Assembly: GCA_001599595.1 (NCBI GenBank)
Contig: BCHH01000002.1
Span: 1,216,390-1,280,389 of the forward strand
Length of the DNA stretch: 64,000 nucleotides
Reading direction: 5' to 3'
Source of the DNA: Beverwykella pulmonaria
Lineage: Eukaryota > Ascomycota > Dothideomycetes > Pleosporales > Melanommataceae
This document shows, piece after piece, positions 29,935 through 42,212 of the stretch (position 1 is the first letter of the stretch; the number at the start of each line of letters is the position of its first letter). The position numbers and the translations under genes are program-made. A model generated the notes under the pieces. The model did no database searches. It saw only the letters and a list, made by a program, of their open reading frames with translations, and was not told where the DNA came from.

Positions 29935-32279
29935 CTACCAAGCAAACATGCACTTATTGCTCAATAGTCTACTCCCGAGAATGTCATACTCTGACTTAGA
30001 AATCCAGCTATCATTCCCGTTCAGACTCAGCCTCCCAAACACACTCCCGCCCTTCCAAATCACAACTTGCGGGTCGAACTCTCTCGGCGGCGGGCCAACC
30101 AAAATCTCTTTCCCATAATTCGGCCTCAGCTCCCGCAGTCTCGTCTCTAGAAACGCGCCGAGACCAGGCGTCTTGCTCCCGCCGCCGATGAGCATGATAC
30201 CGCCGAAGAAGTCGCGCAGTTTGCGGTCCTCGCCACGCGCGCCTTGGGCGAGACTTTCGAGGATCGCGTGGTCGAGCGCAATCACGGGGAGGATCTTGTC
30301 GCGCTCGTCGGCGAGTTTCGTCTTCTCGAGGACGGGGTCGCGGAAAATGAGGGGTTGGTCAGACTCGCCCATGCCGGGTGTGTCGCGGTCGGGGTTCGGG
30401 GTGCTGGTGCCATCAGGTGCTGGCGAGCCTGCAATTGAGGACCTTGGCGTGTTCTCGTTGTCGTTTAAACGGCCGAGGAAGTTTATCGGCGGTGCGCGTT
30501 GAGGGGTGGCATTCGGGGCCAGACCATTCGGAGTTTCCTGGGTGCCATTCACGGAGAGGGAACTTCCGCCCGCGGCTTCGATGACGGCTATTTGGGCTAC
30601 CGAGGTGGGATCGTTGGGGGAGCCGTCGTAAAGGTCCACAGAACGAGGAATAACCTTTCTACGGCCTTCCAGCTTGCGGCTGTGATCAAAGATGGAGGGG
30701 GTGAAGAAACCCTGCGCCCAATTTAGTAAGGGAGATCTAAGACTGGATGGCGCTTAGCTTACCATCACTGAGAGCATAGTCTCATCGTAGGTCTTAAACT
30801 GATATTTCCGTGTGTCTTGACCCGATGCTCGAAGATGGAAGTCCCACGTCTGAACGATGACTGAGCTCTCGTCCATCGAACAGAACTTTTGCTTGAGTTC
30901 TTCTGCTAGCAAGAAGTCGTATCTCCGCTTTAGGTTCATGTCTGCGTACGGAAAGTGGCCGTAGAGCATCATCTTAATGAAGGTTTCTGTTACATCAGCC
31001 CCTCCCATTTTCAAATTAATGCGCGACTCTTCGATGCACATGCCTTCATCGACACAGCAAATGGATACCTTGTGCGCGCCGATGTCTACGACACAAGCAC
31101 TCGAATATCCGGCACCGAAAGTTGCTGACAAGCTCTCTTGTTGTAAGCACACTTTTCCAATGCCAATGTCCCGTATCAGGATGTCGAGCATTGTGGTGAC
31201 GTACGTTCGTTCATACAGATCGGGAATGATGAACACACACTTGTAGTTAGCCAGGTCTCTTGTTCTCGTGATACCGAGCTGAGTACGGAGAGCTTCTTCG
31301 ATGATTTTCGATATGTCGTGGTATATTTGGTTCCGATTCGTATAGTCTGTTTCATTGAATGTGCCATTCCTTATCGGCCAGAACAGCTTGTATCTCGGGT
31401 TAGACTGTTCGGGTATTCGAAGCGCATCCTGACCAATGAAGAATTGGGGAGCTTTCTGTGGGTCGTTTGGTAACTCGGTCCAGTCAACTCTGTTAACATC
31501 GTTGTGCTCAGAAATGATATCGGGTGGAGTCCGGCGGTTAAAGTTGACGACCAGGTCCTTTGAGTTGGGTAGTACTCGTCGTTTGTTCGAGCGCATCCTG
31601 ACTCTCAGTGCCGAGGACATGGCGAGGTACTGATCTGAGAACTGTAGCACAAGTCAGCCAATGCGGAGCGTCGCAAGAACAGGCACAAACACATACGTCG
31701 TCGCCAAACCACTTCTCAGGAGACGCATCCGCTGGGACCACGCCGTCCACCTTCAGTCGCTTAGGACTTGGCTCTCCACCATCCTCTTCAGACTCGCTCT
31801 CCTTCCACTTCCGAGCTATTACCATGGGGACTGTCTTGGGCAGGGCATCCGTCCCAAGGCCTATCCTCAGGTTCTGGCTCCCAACGTGGAGGATTATGAG
31901 CTTGGAAGGGTTGTCTTCCTTGGACAGTATCGGAGCCTCGACATCGTCTATTGGCTCGTCTCCATTTTGGACGTTCCCGCCTTCTGTCGGGAGCCCCTGT
32001 GCCAGCGCGCGATCTTTGTCTCGGGCTTCCCGTACCATTCGCGCGCGTTGTTCGTCTTGCGGGGCCCGGAATGCGAGAAACTGGTCCTCGCGCTTCATGA
32101 ACTCGGTGTAGTAGTTCTTCTGGTTTATCATGTTCACCTGAGGCCATGTTGTAAGGTCGAGGTTGTTGTCCGTTCGCTCGAGGCCTGGCAATATGTGTTA
32201 GCGGGCATCCTCTCTGGTTGAGGCATTCGCTCCTACCCTCTTCCCTCAGCTGAGCTCTCCCAGACTTCTTTCCGACCAT
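29935..32279 (-). CDS. ARP8: Actin-related protein 8, INO80 complex subunit
   Basis: Four exons (minus): 32237-32279, 31697-32184, 30763-31641 and 29935-30711, giving 2187 nt and 728 aa. Introns are 52, 55 and 51 nt. The N-terminus is MVGKKSGRAQLREEG-LERTD. Actin-fold elements follow: IILHVGSQNLRIGLG (phosphate loop 1), a nuclear-type basic stretch (SPKRLK), ACVVDIGAHKVSICCVDEG (phosphate loop 2), RRYDFLLAEELKQKFC, and GGIMLIGGGSKTPGLGAFLETRL near the C-terminus. The Arp8-specific insertion (residues about 490-590, Pro/Asn/Thr-rich) lies before the final actin segment. The end, LLSNKCMFAW, is typical. Arp8, with Arp4 and actin, forms the INO80 module that contacts linker DNA and nucleosomes. 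Complete gene. Confidence 0.94.
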
Positions 32280-33248
32280 GATGAGTGATGTAGGACGTCG
32301 TGCGTCCAATGCCACCCGTAGATAGAGGGGTCTTTCGCTTCTGAGTGCCGAGTCTCTCTAGCCGGGCTGATGCGAGGTAGGTGACAAGATTCAGACGGTG
32401 GGTCAGAGTGCTAAATGATGGTAGTGGGTTGATGCTGTATGACTGTGTTATATAGGACGTGCTCGTCGGAAACGTCGAGGAAGTAGAGGATGGCGAGGGG
32501 CGAAATATCAGGGCATCGAAAGCTTGCTGGCAGAAAACTAGTGATGCTCGAATGCGCAATTGCGGGCGTGTTCTTGAACTGCGATTGCTTGTTTGTTTGC
32601 GGGGAAACACGGGGCCTCGCGATGGGAATTATCTCGGCGTGGGTCGCGCTTGGGATTTTGAGTGTGTGGGTGAGTGGGAAGTGTTCGCGATCAAAGGCGA
32701 TGGTGGGTGCGACATGTCGTTGCGGCGCGCCCGTCCAGCGATTGGCCTGCGATCGTCGGTCCAGCCATTGTCGAGCTATGACCCTGGTCGCTGCCAAGGC
32801 TGAAGCTGTGATAGACATGTGTATTGAGGACTAGCGGTGAGATTTCACTTCTCGAGATGAGTCTAATCTCCTTGATTTCGTGGTACAATAGTTTTCTATT
32901 GCGGTGAAAGTTGACGGTGTTGCAGAGGTGAGGTTTGATGCTGAGCTTCTGACCATTGATTGGCTGAGCGACTCAAGTCACGTTTAAGGAACTTTCACTG
33001 CTACTGAGGCACAATATGGATCTTGTATGAGGATGTGATCCATGGGTAAACCAAAAGCGCTATCTATAGCCCTACAGTTTTACGACTGTGGTTTTTTTGA
33101 GAGCACAAAGTAAGAATAATATATATTGTATGTACAGTACAGTCGTTATTTCATAATGCAAGAAGTATGCCTGCCCACCATCTATGCTCCAATCCCAAAT
33201 ATGCTATAATAATAAAAAAAGTAGGCAATGTTCTTACCTCCTCATTTC
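32280..33248. other. Intergenic, ARP8 upstream and fusion-gene 3' flank
   Basis: Nearly 1 kb with no gene seen. It contains the ARP8 promoter (minus strand) and the 3' end of the gene at 33249. Confidence 0.5.
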
Positions 33249-35532
33249 TTACTTTGCATTCAAACTCACACTCTCCTCAAACCGCCTCGCTATTTCTAAA
33301 ACCTCCGCATCCAGCCTTGCAGCCCCCAAGAATGTAACGCTAAACGGCAGATTCCCCGCCTTCTCGTCCTCCTCCTTACCACTCAGCTCCTTTACTGGAT
33401 ACTCTCCCGCAGGTACCGCCACCCCACACAGATCGAGCACGTTTCCACAATGAGTGAACTCCCCTAGTATGCTGTTTGTTCTTATTGGATCCGCCAGTAC
33501 TTCTTTGATTGTCCAGTGCGTAGGCGCTGTCGGAACAACGAGGACGTCGATCCCAGTGGCCGAGTAGGCAAACACTTGTTCGGCTTGTCGGGTGTAGAGT
33601 TGTTTCGCTTGGAGGTCGCGGTACGCTTGTGCGGCGGTACTGTTGCGAGCGACGACAGCATCCATGAGTGTTACAATAACAGGGTGTAAGTTTGCGCGGT
33701 TGCGGTCGAGGAAGTCATCAGGAAGGGAAGCGAGCCGTTCTGAGACGAACGTCCCATCGTACAGAAGTTGTCCTGCTTTTTGGAACGGCGACCAATCGAT
33801 TGGTGTTAAGACGCCGCCGAGACTCTGCAATTGGGCCACGGTTTCGTTGAATTTCCGGCGCGCAGGGAGAGAGCATAATGATAGCGCTTCTGGGGGTGGG
33901 ATACCAAACTTGAAAGTACGGGCTTGTGGTCCGATGCTGTTGACATGGCGTTCGAAGGCGAGAGCGGGTTTGGAATAGGGGTCCAGTGGGTCGTGGGCTT
34001 CGAGGATTTGCCAGAGAGTTCGCGCATCAGAGACAGTTTTCGTAGTTAGAGCAATGCAGTCGAGGGAGAGACAAGCGGGCGTCACGCCCCGGAAGGACAG
34101 CGTGCCTCGTGTGGGCTTGTATCCTACCACGCCGTTAAACCCTGGTGGCACGCGGCCCGAACCTGCGGTATCTGTGGCTAGAGAAAAAGACACAAGGTTT
34201 GCGCCTACGCTGACAGCATTACCACTGCTGCTGCCACCACTAATATAGTCCTTGTTGTATACGGAGTGGGGGATTCCGTAGGGGCTACGACATCCCGTGA
34301 GGCCAGTGGCGAGCTGGTCAAGATTCGTCTTGCCGATGAAAATCGCGCCCTCGGCGAGGACCTGTTCGTGCACGACAGCTGAGGTTGAAGGCACGTGGGT
34401 TAGTGGCGGGCAAGCGGTTGTTGTGGGTAGGCCAGCGATGTCGATTGAATCCTTGACGCTGAAGGGGATTCCGAATAAGGGAGGTAGTCGGCTGCGGTCT
34501 GGATATTTGGCTGCGAGGGCTTTTGCGGCTTCGAGAACGTTGTCTTTTGTCTCGAGGTAGATCCATACGGCTGGGTCAATCTTATGGTAGGCCTCAATCT
34601 TCTTGTAGAGTGATTCAACCAACGTCACGGGAGAAAGTCCGCTCCTGTATTGTTTTTGAAGGGCGGGAATGGTGAGATCGCCGTCGAAGTCTGGCGGTGT
34701 TTGAGGCGGAGTGTGATTGATGCTCTTGGTAGAAGACGATAGAGGCGTTAGCACGTCCAGGAGCGGTTGTAAATGAGAAACAAAACCGAAAAGTCCCTGG
34801 GACCAATGGATCTGGTCGAGCGTAGCTTTCTTGAAGTTTGCATCATTATAGCCGCTGGTTGCTTCTTCGATTCCGCCTAGGTTGTATTAGTAGCTGCATC
34901 ACGACTTGCTTCGTAAAGAGAGACATGTGAATTTTTTTAAGAAGATACTCACAGCATTCAAATCCCCGATCGTTTGCCTCTCGGATAGAAGTTGCAAAGC
35001 AGCACTCTGTTGTAACCCCAGAGACAATGATGTGGGTGATAGCTCGAGCCTTCAACTTGTGCAGGATATTGGTATTCCAGAAAGAGCCCTTCCCAGGCTT
35101 GTCAATAACCACCTCACCGGGAAGCGGTTGCAACTCATCAATTATATCATGTCCGTATTCTCCACGTGTAAGTAATCGTCCAAGCTCGCCTTTGTCTCCA
35201 ATGACAAGATTGTGTTGGGTGTTATCTGGCGCGGCGGACTGCCTGACAAGCTTCGACGAGGGACAGTCGGAGAGGTCAGGAACGTGTCCTTCACGTGTGT
35301 GTACAATCGTCAACCCAGCGCCCCTACATGCTTCGAGGAGCTTCATTGTAGGAGCAATGGAGGCCTGGACTGCATCGAGGTTTCCCCCTTGGATCTCGCC
35401 GAAGCCTTTGGCGAGGAGGAAGTCTCTTTGCATGTCAATCACGAGGAGGGCGGTATGGCGGAGAGGGAAAGAGAACGGGTAAGGCTTCGCTTCGATTGAT
35501 AGTACGGAAGGAGCATCTTTGGAGAAGGACAT
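33249..35532 (-). CDS. Fusion of isochorismatase-fold (biuret hydrolase-like) hydrolase and allophanate hydrolase-type amidase
   Basis: Two exons, 34953-35532 and 33249-34876, joined across a 76-nt intron (GTGAGT...ACCTAG), giving 735 aa. The junction reads GFEC-CGIEEATSGY and the frame then runs unbroken into the amidase. N-terminal domain (1-233): VIDMQRDF with Asp33, HTREGHVPDL, IDKPGKGSF with Lys145 and SGVTTECC with Cys178, the cysteine-hydrolase triad. The HTREGH and DKPGKGSF blocks are those I associate with bacterial biuret amidohydrolases. C-terminal domain (about 255-735): GIPFSVKDSID with Lys335, the SGGSSSG loop (about 406-412) and TDTAGSGRVP with Ser433, as in AtzF-type allophanate hydrolases. 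Predicted: biuret to allophanate, then to ammonia and CO2. Other ureides are possible substrates. Divergent from an NCS1 permease. Confidence 0.88.
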
Positions 35533-36294
35533 TTCGACGATAGAAAATGAGAATACTAAAATTGACTGCTCGAATTGATGGGCTTCGAGTTAATGGGGGG
35601 GAAGGAGGACAAACTTCAACTCAAGATGCGGGGAAGTGTGGAGATGAGAAAACTACAAACCATCGTGAAACCACCAAAAGCACACCTCGATAGAAGTTTA
35701 TCTGATAAACCGTTGCTAGATAGAACTAAAGCTCTGGCCGCCCGCAGGCAGGCCTCCGGCCCGCTATCTCGCCCGCCCAGCTCCTTCGCGTAGCTTTAAT
35801 GCATGATGAAGGCGGTGGTGATGGGCAGGGTAGCACCTACTGGTCCATAACTCAACGCTCGGTTAGGGAGGCTTGGAGCTAGACCAAAGTCATCACTAGC
35901 TTTAACTCAACTCCAACCCTCTCGAATCCTATTCGTAAAGCCTTCCCCACGAATGCTCGCCGTCGTCGCTAAGCTTTCCCGTCTATTTGATGCAGCTACT
36001 CCACATGTTCGCCCATCGCAGGCGTAAATCTCCGGCGCTATGGCTTCGCCGTAGGCTCCTATCTGAAGGTTGATTTCGATATCTGAACATAGGCATTGAT
36101 ATCCGATGCTTCATAGGCAATGATGATGATCAGGCACTGCATCTCGATCCTAGGGTGAAGTATATGTAGGTGCAGGGAACCCAGGTAGATGGATCTCATT
36201 GTGTTGAGCTATCAAGCTGCAACTTCGTACTCTTCCGTCGGATTCTCCATCTTGCTTGGGCTTCGTACAGAATATCCCTTCACGCAAAGACATC
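35533..36294. promoter_or_regulatory. Divergent promoter with a cluster of GATA-factor sites
   Basis: The 762-bp region shared by the hydrolase fusion and the permease. Four HGATAR-type sites fall within 36 bp: CGATAG at 35688, the palindrome TTATCTGATAA at 35698-35708 (two opposed GATAA cores), and AGATAG at 35718. Another CGATAG (35538) lies just upstream of the fusion start codon. AreA/Gln3-type GATA factors activate nitrogen-scavenging genes through such sites, and closely spaced pairs are the strongest. Binding is inferred from sequence only. Confidence 0.6.
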
Positions 36295-38209
36295 ATGTCT
36301 GCTTTCAAGTCTCGGGTCAAGTCCAAGGTTGCTCCTCACCTCCACTTGAGGGTCCCATTCGAGAGTGGCAAGTATGGGTCTCGCTGGTCCAACAAAGGTA
36401 CGAGTTCCTTGAACACTCACTCTGACCAAACACAACAGCACAAAAGCTAACAAAGCAAAGATCTTGACCCAATCCCTCCAGAGGAGAGGACATGGGGAGC
36501 GATTGATTATTGGGCCTATTGGTGCTCCGATATGCTCGCTCCGCCTCTCGCTGCTACTGTCTCTAGCGTCATGAGCCTTGGCTTCACTGCCCGCGAAACG
36601 ATCCCTATTGTCTTCTTCGGCTTTGCCATTTGCAGCGTGGTCATCACACTCACGGGCAAGATGGGAGCAACATACAACGTCCCATTCCCGGTTATCATTC
36701 GCTCTATCTTTGGGATGTATGGCAGTTTCCCAGCTATCTGCATTCGAGGTTCGTCACTCCTTTGACCTCCACTATGATGATTAACTCACACTCATTCGCA
36801 GCCTTCGTCGCTCTCATGTGGACTGCAATTCTTACTGTACAGGCTGGTAACTTCCTGCAACGGTGCATTGAAGCCATCTGGCCAAGCTTCATCAACTTTC
36901 CTAATCATCTTTCACCTAACGCCGGTATCGACTGTAAGTAATTACGACTGCCTTCACATATCTCGGCTGAGGATTTTACAGCTGCTGGCCTGCTTTGCGT
37001 CTTCCTCTACTGGTTCATGCAGACGGCACTTGCTCTCATGCCGATCTCGAAGCTCAGAATTCTATTCTGGGTCAAGGGTGTTGTTGTTCCACCAACCTTC
37101 TTTGCTTTGTTCCTCTGGGCAGTTATCGTTACCAAGGGGTATGAAAAGCTCCACCCAGTGACCGGTTACATACTGACGCCGTTTTTAGTGGCGGCGAGCT
37201 TGTGACTGGAAAGGCGAAGATCACTTCGTCATACATGAACACTGCGTACTCGGCACTGACTGGCCTCAACGTCATCATTGGACTGTTTAGCAGCCTGGCG
37301 GTTAACATGCCGGATTTCGGGCGCTTCTCGAAGAACAGGCTGAAGGGACCTCATCAGTTCCTTGCCCTTCCCATCATTGGAACTTTGGGTGCCCTGACAC
37401 CTATCTTCGTCACATCCGCTCATTCCTACATCTGGGGCGAGTTCGAATGGTACGTGAAACACTTCGCTTTTTGTCTTCATAGAATCTAACACATCACCTT
37501 CAGGTACATGCCTGCCGTCATTGCGAAGTTCGATTCTCGTGCCGCCAAATTCTTCGTCTCTGCAAGCTTCATGCTCGCCACCATCGGCAACCAAGTCGCA
37601 GCCGGAACCTATCCGTTCAGTAACGATATTACGGGTATGGCACCCAAGTATATCAACATCTTTCGTGCCACTTGCTTTATCTCGCTCTTCTGTATCGTCT
37701 CCACTCCATGGAACATCATCAAGAACGCCGCTGGCCTCCTCGCCTTCCTATCCGGCTATTCATGCCTCATGGGTCCGCTTGCTGGCACGATGGTATGCGA
37801 CTACTACCTTATAAAGAAGCGCAAGCTCGACGTCGATCAGCTCTACACGGATCGCGGCATCTACTGGTACAATGGCGGCTGGAATTGGCGAGCCTACGTC
37901 TCTTTCATTATTGGGTTCGCGCCACTCATGCCTGGTTTCGCGAAATCAATCAATCATGACCTCAACGTCGGAGGTGCATGGAAGATCTACACCTTTGCTT
38001 GGATCTTTGGCTTCTTCTTGTCTATGTTGGTGCACTACGTACTTAATACTTATGTTTCGCCGGCTACGGAGTCGATGATCGAGGAGGCTGTTTATCCGCC
38101 GCAGGCTGGCGATGTTAGTCCACCCGTGCTTGAGGGTAACGATGGCGAGGATAGCGATGCAAAGGATGCATATGTCTCGAATGAGAAGGAGGTGTCGAGC
38201 ATTGTATAG
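36295..38209 (+). CDS. NCS1-family nucleobase/ureide permease
   Basis: Six exons: 36295-36397, 36461-36748, 36802-36933, 36982-37138, 37189-37449 and 37504-38209, giving 1647 nt and 548 aa. Introns of 48-63 nt have clear branch sites. The start MSAFKSR is followed by a cytosolic segment with WSNKDLDPIPPEERTWGAIDYWAYWCSDM, a hallmark of the NCS1 (Fur/Fcy) family. About twelve membrane segments follow, including the conserved NMPDFGRFSKN and NPYSNDITG-like segment (here TYPFSNDITGMAPKYINI), and GPLAGTMVCDYYLIKKRKLDVDQLY. The tail is acidic. Family members import uracil, allantoin, uridine, cytosine or thiamine. The Fur-type motifs favour uracil or allantoin-like substrates. Linkage to the ureide hydrolase suggests it imports that enzyme's substrate or a precursor, which is inference. 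Confidence 0.9.
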
Positions 38210-39670
38210 GGGAGCTGTAAACCGTTAGTCTAGAAAGGGGTAGGTTATAGTCGTTGGTGTCAGCGTTGTTCGAGCTATGTCTTATTGCTGCAATGCATCC
38301 TGTTATTCTCTGCCACTTCAGATTCGAGAATGTACCGCAATTATTTCACAACAGCCACAGTTCAAACGGGTCAATACTAGGCTGATCTGGGATTTCCGCA
38401 GCTTCCTTGTCGGTAAGACCTTGGAGGATAAGCCCAAAATCCGAGCCACACTCTCTTGGATTTCCTAGATTGTGTTTGTTGACGGGTCGTGGTTAGCAAT
38501 AGGTGGAGGTACATGTACGATCTTCAGCGCACGGTTATAGTGAGCTTGAGTGTTGCCAATAGTCCATCAGTGCCAAAGCTTCGCTCGAGGGACATTTATA
38601 CGTCTTTTAACTGTTCCATTTAACTTATAAATTCCGTGAATTGGCGCTAAGAAGCTCATCCTAGACAGCACTTATTATACACTGAGCTCGCTACTTCTTG
38701 TAATACCAAAACCCGAATACTGCTCCACTTCCAATCATAGGAATGCTACATCATTTCTAAGAGGCCGCCTCTGTTTGTATGGATAGCAGTGCTTTTTAGA
38801 GCCAAGGCTGTTCAACATTTTTTTGGTGGGTTTTAAGACAACGGGAACAAGACAGTGGTGATGCTTACATCTTGCACGCTATACCGTCTTTGAGATGTAT
38901 GCAAATGTCACAACAAATGCCATCATCCATTGAAAAGTCTTTCCCCTGAACTTGATGCCCAGACTTCAAAGCTGTTTAGGCGGCGTTATCATTAGCAGTG
39001 TGGCTGAATAATATTCGCTAAATTCGTCCCTTAATTGGCTGAAGCCTCAATTTGTTATCTCGACCTCGACACCCTCTTTCCCATCTTCCCCACAGGCCCG
39101 GTCCTTCGCCGTCGCCGGCGGTCCTGATCATATCTTACCACTTCTTAGCGCGCATCGTGCTTGCCCACCTCACGTCAACGCCAAAGTGAGCATCAAAATC
39201 CAACACCAAGGCGTCGGGACAAGCCTTAAGATCTTGGGGGTTTGACTCAAATGAGCTGCACGAGGCACATCTCTTTTTTTTCGACGTCTGCGGCTTCAGG
39301 GTTGACTCTTCAAGTTCTTCTTACTGCCCTGTCTCACAATCATCTGTACTCGAATCGAACTTCCCAACCCGGCCTCGCATACAACAGCCCATGCCACGCT
39401 AGGACGAGCTGCCTGTGGGCGTTGTGCGTCCACCCGATTGGTAAGTGGTGATCTGCAAATCTTGCCATTTTTGGCTCACTGTCTTGTGCTTCTTTGTCGT
39501 TTCGGTGAAGGCCTTGGCTTCATGTTGTAGATGAAGCCGAGAGAATTAAATAACCTTTACGTTTCTAGTAGAAACACCTGTATTCTTGACTATGTTCTGC
39601 TTAGACTCTACCAAGTATCGAATAGGAGTCTAAGAGTATATATACTGACCTCATAACTAGACCTCCGAAA
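38210..39670. other. Intergenic, upstream of the Dal81/TamA-like gene
   Basis: No gene seen in 1.46 kb. TATATATA lies at 39637-39644, only 27 nt before the start codon. It is more likely an AT-rich leader than the functional TATA box, unless translation starts further in. Confidence 0.4.
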
Positions 39671-41906
39671 ATGAACTTCAGTCCTACACAAGGCTTTTCA
39701 CCTGAATCGTTCCAGGCTCAAGCAGAGTTAGCAAATGGCAACAAGATACGGTCACGGCGCCCATGTGACTCTTGTCGACGGCGCAAATCGAGATGTGAGC
39801 TTGACGGCGCACCTCCCTGCGTACTATGTCGTTTCCATAGACAGGAGTGCACATTTAAGGAAGAGCCGCAGCCACGGAAGCGAAAAGCAGCGTCGTTAAG
39901 TGAAGAAGACAACATTTCGGCCAATGTTCGTCGCGTTCCTGTTTACGAAAAAGCTGGCTTGGGGCCCCGCTCACCTGCCCTCCCATCCGCAAAGATTCGT
40001 CAAGACCAGCCTGTCGACAACTACGCGAACCTGAGAGGGCCATCACTGTTGAAAAAGACACTCGGCTTGCAGAACCATCGACACAGCCAACTTATCGGCT
40101 CTACTTCTCAGTATGAACAGTTACTGCTAGAACTTGGGGACTATCATGAAAAAGAGGAGGTTTCAGTCGGTATTTCAGCTCTACGGAAAGTTAATTCCCT
40201 TGATACAGCGTTTATATTATCTCCAGATGAAGGAACAAGAAACCACGAGGATGAGATCACCGATTTGGACGCTATTGAGACACTTGTTGCTCCTCATGGC
40301 CAAGCACTGATACATTTGTACTTTCGTATCGTACACCCCAGCTTCCCTATTTTGCACAAGAAGGTTTTTCTCGAGAAATATCAACGTACGCACCGAGAAT
40401 TCTCACCACCGCTATTAGCGGCAGTTTATATTCTTGCCCTAAATTGGTGGTCGTACAGTAGCCAGCTGTCTCTTCTCCCGAAACCAGATGTGCCACGGCT
40501 GGAAAAGCTGGCCTTCAAGACCATGAACGATATCATCTACCGGCCTAAGCTCTCCACCATCCAAGCCGGCCTTCTTCTTCTCCAAAGGCCAAACGGTGAC
40601 TCGTGGGCTTTGACGACGCAACTTGTTGGGCTTGGCCAAGATTTGGGTCTGCACCTTGATTGCTCTGACTGGAGGATTCCTGGTTGGGAGCGAGGGCTAC
40701 GGAAAAGACTGGCATGGGGACTTTTCATGCAGGATAAATGGGGATCTCTTGTGCATGGCCGGCCTTCACATATCACAACCACGGACTGGGCTGTTACCTC
40801 ACTTCAGGAAGAGGACTTTCCCGAGAACGCGGCTGATGAGGATAATGAGGACGGTAGTACTGAGGTAGAAAAAGGACGAACGCTTTTTTGTGAAATGATT
40901 AAGCTCACGGAGATCTTATCCCTTGTCTTGTCGACATTCTACACCTTACAGGCCGAAAAGGAGTTTAGTCAACACGTCCATGAGGGTGTTCGTTGGATTT
41001 TGGAGAAAGCGAAACCGATTCAGATGTCCCTCAGACAGTGGTACACGAATTTACCCACTTGTCTGAGGATGGAGAACATAGCCATGAGAAAACTATCTTC
41101 GACAGGTATGTACAGTACACTCCCGTCTCTGACACATATCCAAGGCTATGAAACTGATGTTGTGCCCAGGATATCTACACCTCGGATACTACGCCGTAGA
41201 AATAACCCTCCACCGGCGCCTCATCCGCTCCCTCTCTTCTGTGGACGACCCCTCCCTCCGCGCCATCTGCCGTCAAGCAGCCCAAGCGCGCCTAAAATCC
41301 GCAATGGACTTTGTCCAAAGCCTCCGGCCCGAGCACCTCCAGTCATTCTGGTACTGCGCATCCAAGTATTGTTTTGCTCTCGTAGGGACCTTCATCTCCC
41401 TGCTCTGGGTCACAGCACAGGACGAAGAAGAAGCAGACCTGTACAAAGCAAAACTAGACGAGTACCGTTGGACGCTCCGCCTATCTTCCAAGTCAGCCGA
41501 TTTCCTTGAACAAGCTATAAGCATGCTGGCTACCTCGACCGGCGTGCTGGTAAAAGCGATCCCAGACAAACCGAATGTGGACTTCATTCTCAACCGACAC
41601 AAGACCCGGAAAATAAGCGCTGCTCCTCCATCATCTTCCACGCAAGTACACTCCGACAGTGCATCGCAGGGCCACTCAGTCGCATATCAGTCCGAATCCG
41701 AGTTACACGACGACACGTCACCCGATATTGGGCCTGGAGAAACGCCGTCAGAGAGCGGCGTCGGGAGCGGAGACTGGAACGCAGATCGTATGTGGTTTGC
41801 CAATGCGGTGGGGAATGCCAATGGTGTCTATGGCGAGAGCACTGGCGCTTACATTCATATACCGGAGCTTGGGGACATACCTAGTGGGTACAACTTCCAA
41901 GGGTAG
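39671..41906 (+). CDS. tamA: Zn(II)2Cys6 transcription factor, Dal81/TamA type
   Basis: Two exons, 39671-41105 and 41170-41906 (64-nt intron, GTATGT...GCCCAG), giving 723 aa. The zinc cluster has Cys32, 35, 42, 50, 53 and 60 and is followed by FKEEPQPRKRK, a Dal81-like linker. The regulatory middle domain is very close to the Dal81 family: HGQALIHLYFRIVHPSFPILHKKVFLEKY, SPPLLAAVYILALNWWSYS, RPKLSTIQAGLLLLQR, LGLHLDCSDWRIPGWERGLRKRLAWGLFMQDKWG and STEVEKGR. After the junction come GYLHLGYYAVEITLHRRLIRSL and LRPEHLQSFWYCAS. Dal81 and TamA are general co-activators of nitrogen-source genes (urea, allantoin, GABA). Its place beside the ureide hydrolase and permease fits local nitrogen control, though Dal81 itself is usually unlinked to its targets. 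Confidence 0.85.
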
Positions 41907-42212
41907 TAAGTATATTAGGTCAGGCATAGTTTCCAAAAGCAAGGGGCCTGGGAAAGGATTGAAAGGTTAAGTTTAGCAGTTCAAGTTGTAAAATACTAAA
42001 CTCAAATAATCAGGCCCAGTACATAGAGTATTCAAAACAAGCTTACCATGTTATGCGTGATGTTACATTAACTTATCCTGCAGAGTATATAAATGCTAAC
42101 AATCTTCCACAATGTGATTAATCTATCTATCATGGTACACCCCCAAAACAAATGAACGACGAAGCGCAATCGCTCCTATAAACAAAATTCATCTTCGAAA
42201 AGCCAAAAAAAA
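41907..42212. other. 3' flank, no gene
   Basis: About 300 AT-rich bases between the transcription factor gene and the tRNA. Nothing recognised. Confidence 0.5.

Noticed and set aside
34600..34810. Separate start codon for the amidase
   Set aside because: The apparent start near 34754 is GTG, and the frame is continuous upstream to the splice junction, so the amidase is part of the fusion.
39637..39644. TATATATA as the TATA box of the Dal81/TamA-like gene
   Set aside because: Only 27 nt before the start codon, so transcription would begin at or after the ATG; not called a promoter element.
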